This document shows positions 29,701-38,700 of a stretch of DNA of 45,925 nucleotides, in pieces. The stretch is from Caulochytrium protostelioides (taxonomy: Eukaryota > Chytridiomycota > Caulochytriomycetes > Caulochytriales > Caulochytriaceae), in assembly GCA_003615045.1 (NCBI GenBank), contig ML014259.1, positions 1 to 45,925 of the forward strand. Reading direction: 5' to 3'. The translations under genes and the position numbers were made by a program. A model generated the notes under the pieces. The model had not been told where the DNA came from. It saw only the letters and a list, made by a program, of their open reading frames with translations, and did not search any database. How positions within the stretch are numbered: the stretch's first letter is position 1; every line of letters begins with the position of its first letter.

Positions 29701-32700
29701 CGCAGCGGGCGCGACGTCACATCCGTCGGATCCGTCGGACCCCTCGGGCGATGCCATTCCACCCACGCCGGCGGAGCCGCCGGCGGTGCACGGTGCGCGC
29801 TCGCAGGCGGGGGATTTTCTCGTGGGCCACTGGCTGCTTGGCATGCCGCAGCAGATCCGCGTCGAGGTGCGCGAGCGGCGGCTCCGCGGCATGAAAACCC
29901 GGATCCGGGTGATCGGCGCCACGGACGTCGCAGTCCCGCCGCAGGGCCATACGATGCATGCGGACAAGCTCAAAATCCCCTTCACCCGCGTCGACGACCA
30001 TCGTCGGCCTGCCTCGGCGTCCACCTCGTCCATGTCGCTCGTGCCGGCGGCCACACTATCGTCGGCAGGGTCCCCATCGGAGGCAATGTCGCTGCCGACG
30101 ACAGCAACAACGATGAAGGCCGCCGTTGGATCGGCGGCAACGGCCGGTGCCGCCGCAGACCACGAGCCAGCCATGCACACGGCGGATGCGGGGTACGTCT
30201 ACATGGGCGTCGGCTGGGCGACGGTCTCGGATCCGACACGCGATGGGTGGGACAGCGGCCTCGCGGGCGCCTCGGAGGGCTCTGTTGGCATGATCCCACG
30301 GTACGTCGTTTCGCAGCACCGCCGCATGACGATCCTCCAGCTCTGCGACTGGGTCACCCAGATGCTCTGCACGGCGGCTGTGCTCTCGGAGCAGCGCTTT
30401 CTACCGTTTCTGCGGCTGGCCGAGGCCGCCCGCGCATACCGCGAGCAGGAGAGCCGCCACCTGCGCGCACACCGCGTGTTCCGGCTCGAGCTGCCGGACT
30501 GGTACAGCGACACGACGCTGGCGGTCGGATCGGGCCACTCGCCGACACGTGCGCGGCTGCAGCAGCTTGCGATGCGTGCGCAGGGTCAGCGCGTCTTCAA
30601 GGGCCCGTGCCCCTTCGAGCCGCCCGCATCGAACGCTGCGCCACTCTCGCGCAGTGCTTTCGCCGATGCCGTTGCGGCCTTCGCGTCGCCGTCTGTGCCG
30701 TCCATACCGTCCATCGCGGCCGGGCCCAGCCAGCACATGCTTCTCCGTGCCGCGTCGCTGTCGTCGTCGTCTCACCTGCGAAGCACGGGGGGCCTCGAGA
30801 CAACGGCATCCTCGCCCGGCTCGCTTGGCTCGACGAGTCGTCTCGACGCGCACGTGACGCGGCGAATGCCGCTCGAAGTCGATATGGACGTCGTCCAGCA
30901 GGTCCGCAACCACCTGCTGATCCAGACGGCGCTGCGCCGCGCGCACAGGACCGTGCACGACTACGTTGTCGAGGACACGCCGCCGGCGTTTAGCTTCCGC
31001 TGGGCACGACTCTGGCGCGCATGGTTCGCGGCACCTGTCTACCGGCCCCTGCAGCCGTCGCGGATGGCGCTAACGGCGCCCACGTCGACGAGCCGCAGCG
31101 CGGCCGGCGCCGCAGGCAGCCTGCTCCTTGCTGACGGCGACGTGCCCCACATCAACATCCAAGTGCTGCGCGGCTTCAATCTGCCGGTGCGTGCCGGTGA
31201 GCCGCAAGCCACGCGACTGATGATGGTCGGCGCCTTCTACGACTCGCGGACGCCCACGGTCGTAGCCGACGGCGCGTTCCCGATCTGGCGTGACACCATC
31301 CGGCTCCCGTTTCCGCCGGCACTCGCACAGCTCGCGGTCCAAGGCGCCGGCGACGACGTCGCTCGCACCGCGGCCGTGAAGGACGCCATCTACCTGCATC
31401 TCTACGACGAGCGCCTCGTCGCCTTGCCGAGTACGACGGCCCACTGGGGAACCGGCCACGTAGTCGATGGCCCCGGTCGCAACGCCGCTGCCGCTGCCGC
31501 CGGTGACGACGACAACGAAGACGACGATCGCATATTCCCGGCGATGCGCGGCGAGCGCGTCTGGCTCGGCACCGTCACGATCCCGTTCACGGCGCTGTAT
31601 GAGCAAGGCCGCATCAGCGGAATCTTTGAGGTTCAGACGGCTCCGATCCTGCCGGGGTATACGCGCGCGACGACACCGCTCTCGGACGTGGACCGCCAGC
31701 TGTTTGCGCACCGTCGCGAAACGAAAGCGCCGTTTGTGTCGCTCTTTATCACGCTGGACCCGATCCTGCCGCGGCCGCGGGCGTTGCCGCTGGTCATTGA
31801 GTCCCACGAGACGCCGTCAACGCTGAAGCGGGTCGAAACATACATGCAGCTCGTGCAGCGCGTAACCGAGCAGGCCTACGGCACACCCGCCCAGCGTCCG
31901 GCCGTCGTAGGACAGCCGCACGACCCACGATCGCCGCTGGTGACGCTGCTCGCTGGGCGCTCGGTCCTGGTCATGCGCTTTGTCGCCCCGACTCCGCCGC
32001 CCGAGAGCATCGTTTCGGTCGCCGACGTGCTGCGCTTCGTCGCTGCAATCCCGACCATCAACGCGATGGCCACCTACATGACGACGACGACGCTTGTCTC
32101 CAACCTCGATCAAGTCCTCGACATCGGCGCCGCGAGCCCGCTCGAGCATGCGATCACTCTGTGCAACTACATGCTGGGCCTGGGACTGCCCGCGTACGTC
32201 GTTCTCGGCCGCAGCGTGCTGGAAGGGCAGTCCGCCTATGTCGCCGTGCCGCAGCCGGTGGTGGACGGCGCCGAGAGCGCCGACGGCGCCGACCGCCCGA
32301 GCGGGACCGGGCCTGCGGCGGCGGCGGGACCTGCTGCGGACCGCACCGACGGCGTCCCTCTTCGAAGCGCCGCGGGTGGAAGGCGAAAGCCCGATCCCCG
32401 GCGCCCCGCGGCCGCGCAGCAACTGTTTCTCTACGCGGCGACGACCGGCCGCCGGTATGCCCTGGACGACCCGCACTGTCCCCTGCGCTGCGTCTATGCG
32501 GTGTTCGACCAGAGCAACTACTGGACGCATCTCCATCCGCTGCGCGCCATCGATCTGGTCACGTGGCAGCTGGACGATTCGATGCAGTGGCGCGCTTTCT
32601 GGTCGCACGGCGCCGCCCTGCTCGACCCAGCGCCGCCCCATGACGACCTGTACCTGGCACCCGCGAGCCCCAGCACGCCCGCGACGGCGACCACCGGCGC

Positions 32701-33286
32701 CGGCGTGGGTGGTCGCGGAGCCAACGCCAGTGGCGGCGATGCGCCGCCGTTGACGGTCTGGAGCGTCCAACGGCCGGCGCCATTCCTCACCGAACCTTCG
32801 CCCAGCTTTCTCGTGAAGCTGGAGAGCGCTATCGAACAGCGTCTGGTCACGGGGCTTGAGACGTGGCGCGGACAGCATCCGACCACGTGGCATCGCGGCA
32901 TGGGGCGCACTCTCAAGAGCCTGCTCATCCAGTATGAAGCCGCGTGGTCCCGTCGGCTAGACGCAACGGCGGCGGATAGGACGATGTACGGCCCCGCGGA
33001 GGACCAATGGGCGGATGACCCTGATGATCTGGACGTGTCGGCGCGATATGGGCCGTCTGCGGCGCAGCTGGCCGCCCACCCGATGTTACGTCATGTCACG
33101 AGCGTGGCGCAGCGCCACCCGTGGACGGGCATAGCGCCGCTCCGCGATGCCCTGATGAGCACGGAGGTCCCGATCCATTTCGGCAGCAATATCGAGTATG
33201 CACTCGCCGTCTACTGCGCGGGCCACCCGGGTGGGTTTGTGACGTGCTGGATCTACGTCGCCGTCTTTGCCCGCCGCTTGACGTAG
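26730..33286 (+). CDS. CC2D2A: CC2D2A, ciliary transition-zone protein
   Basis: CC2D2A belongs to the MKS module at the ciliary transition zone, which gates entry to the cilium; human mutations cause Joubert and Meckel syndromes. Proposed exons 26730-27038 and 27131-33286 give 2154 residues. The first 250 residues are low complexity. A helical region (LVHPQLRLAERLVAFSELLA and on) covers about 450-640. A C2 domain lies at about 1443-1623 (HINIQVLRGFNLPVRAGE, PIWRDTIRLPFP, VWLGTVTIPFTALYEQG). The transglutaminase-like C-terminus runs from about 1700: LEHAITLCNYMLGLGLPAYV, CPLRCVYAVFDQSNYWTHL and the terminal NIEYALAVYCAGHPGGFVT, matching the human C-terminus. That fold is thought to be inactive in CC2D2A. 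The 3' exon alone is certain; the first exon is inferred. Confidence 0.9.
27039..27130 (+). other. Inferred intron near the 5' end of CC2D2A
   Basis: Donor CTGAAG|GTAACG and acceptor TTGCTCTGTCTAG|CCC bound 92 bases, phase 0 on both sides. The acceptor's TAG is itself the in-frame stop that ends the downstream reading frame on its 5' side, so the two open frames join neatly here. A branch-like CTCAC or TTGAC lies near 27082-27090. Without this intron, translation would start at the ATG at 27158. Confidence 0.55.
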
Positions 33287-34369
33287 CAAAATAGGTGGTC
33301 CTGGCGCCGTCGTCGGTACGTTGACCCCTCCATTCATACGACTCATTCCCGCGCAACCGCATCCTTCGGGGACCGCATCGATGCGATGCAAGACGAGTCA
33401 ACCGAGGAATATCGCGTTCACGGCCATAGCATCCATCATAGAGACCGGTAATGTGGGGTCCTGGATGACTCGAGACAGACGGGTGGTGCTGGAAAAGGGG
33501 GAAATGTGACATCCTCCTTTCTCTCTCCCTCTCTTTCTGGGGAGTGACGGGTGCAGTTCATACTCAGAGGACTTGCTCTTATACCGTTGCAGGCGAATCG
33601 CCCCGTCTGTCCTCATTCCTGATGCGGTGCATCGACAGTCAAGAACGCCGTCCACGCTGTCAGCCTTCCTCATCGGCCGATGGCGACGGCGCTCTCGCCG
33701 TCATGTAGTTCCCACGAACATAAACGCATAGATACACCCACATCAAAATGTTCCCACTCACTGGTCATCGCGACCGCTCCCGCCGTCATGTCGTGGAACG
33801 ACGTGGGAAGGACAATAGGGTCGGGTTGAAAACCGCCACGACGGTGGGCATTGCATCGCATCGCATGACATCGCCCAACCTCCCGGAGGCGCTAGGGGAT
33901 GCCCATGGATGCTCGGTCGGGCCCTGCCGTCCTTCGTCATGGAGGGGAGCTGTGCCGGCCGCATGCGTGGGAAACGCGTTTCGTGCGCTCTCGCTCCGAA
34001 CCATGGGCGCCCACCATCGCATGGCAGTAGATCTCCCGTTGCATGCACCCGATGCCACTGCTGACGCCGCGGACCGCAAAGGCAGCAGCCGTGTCAAACA
34101 CGACGCCTCATGCTGAGGGTGGGCTGTCAAGGTTGCCGCGAACCTGCAAGACCAATGCCGAGCGCAGGGTCGTCCGCTGTCATCATTTCTCGCCGCGCAC
34201 ACGCACGCGCCGTGGGAAAGCCGTAGGTGAAGACGGTGCGAAGACAGGACGTCTGTCGGCGGCTCGTTTTTTTTTTTCTTTCGGCCCAGCAGGAAGGGCA
34301 GAACCATCGTATCAATTCGACCGTTAATCTACTCTATCGGAGCCCGATTGTGGGCGAGTACGACGGTTT
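33287..34369. other. Intergenic region between CC2D2A and the hydrophobin promoter
   Basis: About 1.1 kb with visibly lower GC content than the genes to the left. No protein or RNA gene recognised. A 10-base T run lies near 34267-34276. Confidence 0.45.
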
Positions 34370-34430
34370 CCACGGTGCCACGCCCTTTGAAAAGGGTACG
34401 ACATCCACGGTGGAAAAGGCTATATAAGGA
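34370..34430 (+). promoter_or_regulatory. Hydrophobin promoter: TATA box with upstream palindrome
   Basis: A strong TATA box (TATATAAGG, 34421-34429) lies about 185 bases before the hydrophobin ATG. Just upstream is a perfect inverted repeat CCCTTT-GA-AAAGGG (34383-34396), flanked by two direct copies of CCACGGTG (34370-34377 and 34405-34412). The leader after the TATA box is pyrimidine-rich, as is usual in strongly expressed fungal genes. No other gene in the window has so clear a core promoter. Roles of the repeats are inference. Confidence 0.65.
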
Positions 34431-34611
34431 GCGGGCGAGCATGGATCATTCTTGCATTTTCTTGTCAAAGCATTATCGTTGATACGACAACCAGAAACTC
34501 AGAACAGCTATCTCATCCACCATCCTCTCCAGCCTTTCCTTCAGCTCTCTCTCCACTTTGAAATCCTTTGGTCTCCCACATTTTTCAACCCTTGATCCTC
34601 GCTTTTTCACC

Positions 34612-35007
34612 ATGCTTGTCAAGACCCTCTTCCTTGTCGCTGCCGGCGCGGCGACCGCTATGGCGCAGGCGCCCAACGAGTGGAAGAACCAGCACGGCAA
34701 CCACCACGACACCGTCGTGCACACGAAGGAGAGCATGGAGTGTGGCTCGCACCAGAAGTCCTACTGCTGCACGCAGACCGTCGCACCGGACGCGCCCGGT
34801 GTCGGCATCCTTGGCTCGATCCTGGACAACCTGTTCATTGGCCTCGAGTGTGTGCCCATCAACCTCAACATTCTTGCGGTGGACAGCACGAGCCAGTGCC
34901 AGAGCAACGTCGTTTGCTGCTCGGGCTCCGAGCTCGATGGCGGCAAGATGGTGATGGGCTGCGATGCCCCGCGCAAGGGGGTCCCCTCCAAGAAGACGAA
35001 GCTCTGA
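34612..35007 (+). CDS. Class-I-type hydrophobin, secreted
   Basis: Hydrophobins are small secreted amphipathic proteins that coat aerial hyphae and spores and make them water-repellent. The 131-residue product begins with a signal peptide (MLVKTLFLVAAGAATAMA, cleavage likely after Ala18). The mature part has exactly eight cysteines in the diagnostic order C, CC, C, C, CC, C: Cys44, 52, 53, 80, 96, 102, 103 and 117. The spacings X7, X26, X15, X5 and X13 fit class I. GLECVPINLNIL after the long loop also recalls basidiomycete class I proteins. The tail after Cys117 is basic (PRKGVPSKKTKL), longer than usual. ATG 34612 (CACCATGC) was chosen over upstream in-frame codons because the signal peptide starts there. 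No intron is seen. Third positions are mostly C, like strongly expressed genes. Confidence 0.88.
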   Translation: MLVKTLFLVAAGAATAMAQAPNEWKNQHGNHHDTVVHTKESMECGSHQKSYCCTQTVAPDAPGVGILGSILDNLFIGLECVPINLNILAVDSTSQCQSNVVCCSGSELDGGKMVMGCDAPRKGVPSKKTKL

Positions 35008-35579
35008 ACTTGAGCACGCTCGGTGTATGCCCCCCTTGTCATCTTTCCCCACTGTTGCTTTTTCGTAGAATTTTCCTGTTGAATTCGTCTCCATGTAACT
35101 GAATCGTTTAACCTCTCTGACATCGTGTTGATCGTGATGCATCAGTGCCAGACACGTGTGCATCGGTGTATTGGGAAATTGAATAGGGGAGAAATCGAAA
35201 TGGGGCACCCCATCGGACACCCCATCTCGTTGGGAAGCGCATTTGAGCTATCCTCGCACAAAATGCGAGGCTGCAAATGCTAATACGCAAGGCAGACTCC
35301 GCTTATCGATGGCGCATCATCGGCGACGTTGTGACCGACAAAAGGGAACGTCGATAACTTTTGGCGAGGACTCCGTCGGCAGGGGCCGGCAATCAACGAA
35401 TGCGCGTGAGCGGGTCGCTATATCACAACGACGCCAATCCCCACAGTGGGTATTCTCGGCCCACCGCTACCAAACCCTGGTATCGATAAACAGGGTTCAC
35501 GATCATCAGAACGTCCTCTCCCGCGACCCTTAGGACGCAGAGGACTAGTAACGAACTCTACCACAACGGTCTTGCACTG

Positions 35580-35636
<57 letters not shown>

Positions 35637-35711
35637 CTCTCTATCTCTCTCTCTTTCTCTCTCTCTCTCGCCTGCCTTTACCCATGATCACCGTTATCTT
35701 TGGTTTTCACG
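35008..35711. other. Intergenic region between hydrophobin and helicase genes
   Basis: This holds the hydrophobin 3' flank (T-rich near 35050-35090) and the helicase promoter with its CT tract. No further gene is recognised. Confidence 0.5.
35586..35669. repeat. CT microsatellite just upstream of the helicase gene
   Basis: About 84 bases of almost pure TC repeats, uninterrupted for about 44 bases and then broken by TTTC and TATC variants. It ends about 42 bases before the helicase ATG. Such pyrimidine tracts often precede transcription starts in fungal genes, so it may be part of the promoter or leader. Confidence 0.95.
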
Positions 35712-38700
35712 ATGGCCGTTACTGAGTTAGTCAACTCGGGGAATTACTCCAACGGAAGGTACCTCTACCGATTCACCGACTCGGGGAGCTCGGATGAAGA
35801 CTCCGCATGGAGCGTCGCCGAAGATCCTCAGCTGTGCGAAACACAGTCCTTGTGCGATGCTACCGATCGCCTCGAACTAGGCCCACATAAGGTCGAAGAC
35901 GACGATGCGGCGCCACTGCTCGACCCGCGCTTCTACAACGAATGCGAGGAGCAGTATCTTCTAGATAACTACGAGGTAGTCCAACAGGCCTGTCGGGACC
36001 AGATCGCCACGTTCATCACCCAGGAAGGTTCGGAGGCGCTGCAGAGAATGCTATCCGACAGGTGGGATTTCCTTCCGAATCCGGATCCGCTGATGGCCAT
36101 CCTTCGGTTCTACGTGCTATCACTGCGCGTCTGCTCCCGCGGGTCTGCAGATTCGCTCCACATGAAGCAACTGCTCAGCCTCCTACGAGTCAGCGATGGC
36201 ATTGGCCTAGCCCTGGATGTCCTGGACACGATGCGGAAGGAAAATTCGCCGCCCGACGTGAAAATCGCCGATATGACCGCCATGACGGTGCAAATCCTGG
36301 CCCGAATGATCAAGGACGATGTAGAGTTCCACTGCGAGGTCCACAACATGCAGCAGTTCGCAGCGCTGAAAAACCACGTGATGCACAAAAATATGCCGTA
36401 TTGCTCGTCGACCATTCGCGCGCAGAGCGCATGGCGGTCCCTGACGGCCTTGCTGCGCTATCGTGCACAGCAGGGCCAGCCCGAGGACATCCCGACTCCC
36501 ACCGGGACCACCGCTTCAGGGATGCTCACCCCGCGGCTCTCCAAGCCCGTAAGCTATGACTTCTACATGGAGCTGCCGGGCCATTTGTCGCTGCTGGGGC
36601 CACGCCACAGCAATGACCACGCAGATATCCGCGACATTGCCGTGGCGCCCACGCTCGATGAGATTATGTGTCCGCGTCCCGCATACCTGCCGCAGCTCGA
36701 CCACCTCGCCTGGTACGTGGAAGGGATGGAAGGTATGTACGATCGTCAGTTCCGACTTATGCGCGAGAATGTCTTTGCACCGGTCAAGAACATCCTGCTC
36801 CATGTTTTACTGGGTGGGCCCAAGCACCCGAAGCCGATAGCGCCGTTCATTCGCTTTTCGCCGTGTCGCATGACGTTCATTGGCATGAACTTTGGGGACG
36901 TGGTCGTGAATATGAGCTTCCCGAAGCTCATGGGCCCGAATGGCCGACCCGCGCTGGGCTCACTGTGGGTGGTGCTTGTCCCCTTACCTCCCCTTCCGAC
37001 GCGCAAGTCGCAAAGGAACCACGTGGCGAGCGACAAGGACAAGGTCGTGGAAATCTTTTTCTTTCAACTGACGCGATGCCCAGCGCCCGAAAATCGCCCG
37101 TCCGTGATATTGTTCGGGGATCCCTCTGCGAATCACGAGGATACGGTTGAAACGGCTCGGCTGAAGTTGTTGAACAGCAACGATACCGCGTTGTCTAAGC
37201 TGCTGTACCATTACGAGATAACCATGCAGTACGTCGACCTGCGTGTGGTCCAGTGCTCGGACGTTCTTCCGGCCACGTTCACCAGCATGCTCGATTTTCT
37301 GAAAAACGGCGACCGGCAGATCTCGCATCGTGCCGTGCTGGAGCCGCAGCTGATGTTCCGCGGCATCCCCATCCAGCCACCCCGATATGTTCGCCGGCCG
37401 CCGTTCGAAGCGTTCCATCTGGCGTCCACCACCACCGATGGGCGCGACATCAGGTTCCATCCGGACAAGCCGTTCGACATGGATCTGTATCTGAAGCACT
37501 CAAAGTTGGATGCTTCGCAGGCAAAGGCCCTCCTGAACGGGCTGTCGCGCTCGATTGCGCTTCTCCAGGGGCCTCCGGGCACAGGGAAAAGTTTTACCAG
37601 CGTCGCCCTCATAAACACCCTGATCGATTCAGGGCTCGCCAACGACGCTCCCATCCTCTGTGTCGCCTTCACAAACCATGCCGTGGATCAGATCCTGAAC
37701 CGCCTGATCGCCCAAGGCGTCGCTCCGAGCAAGATTCTCCGTCTCGGGCCCAACTCGCTCCTGACCACCGTGGCCAAAGAATCGTCGCTGACGCCGAATA
37801 AACCCTTTGGCAACGATTCTTTCAGGCATCTCAGAGATATCCGGAAAGAACTCACGCAACACTTGCAGACCTACGCGTCGCAAGCCCGGATCGTCGCCGA
37901 AGGCATCACGCTGGCCTTGAACCCCCTGCTGGAGGAAGCCTGGGACTACGCCGCGCAGCAAAAGGCGCAATGCCAGGATCCTACCAAAGCGTTTTATCGG
38001 TTTCTCACTGGAAGGGTACCCCGCAGAACTCCGGAACACCACTCGGGCGTGACTTTCACGGAGGAGAACCGCCAACAGATTGGTCGGCAATGGTTTGACA
38101 TTGCGGTGCAGGCCCGCTCAGAAAAATCCGGCGAGATCCTGCAGCGGTACAGCGCCGAAAGCGGCCGAATGGGCAAAGATGCAAAATCGGTGACGGCTTC
38201 AGATATCCGGCAGTCGTTCCGCGTCATGGGCGTGACCACATCGTCACTGGCCAATCGCCTTGACCTTATCCGAGCCGTCCGTCCCAAAATTCTCATCTGC
38301 GAGGAAGCGGCCGAAACTCTTGAAGCGCATTCGCTGATCAGTCTTCTGCCCAGCGTGGAGCATGTGCTGATGAACGGTGATCACAAGCAGCTGCGACCGG
38401 TCGTCTCCTCGTACGAGTTGACCGCGGCGAGTCAGGAAGGCCGTGCCATTAGTTACGATATCTCGTTGTTCGAGCGCATGGTGGCGCCCCCGCCGGACTT
38501 AGCCGCTACCAACGTATTGCCGTACGACACCCTCGAAATTCAGCGACGCATGACCCCTGACGTCTCCAAGCTGATTCGGAAAAGCGTGTACCCTTTTCTT
38601 CAGGACGGTGAGTCAGTGCATGACTATCCCCTGGTACCTGGCATGCTGAACCGCGTGTTCTGGCAGCATCACTACTTCGGCGAAGAATCTGACGAGGAAT

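Noticed and set aside
35586-35669. CT tract read as a Ser/Leu-repeat protein segment
   Set aside because: The small open frame exists only because TC repeats lack stops; the helicase ATG lies downstream.
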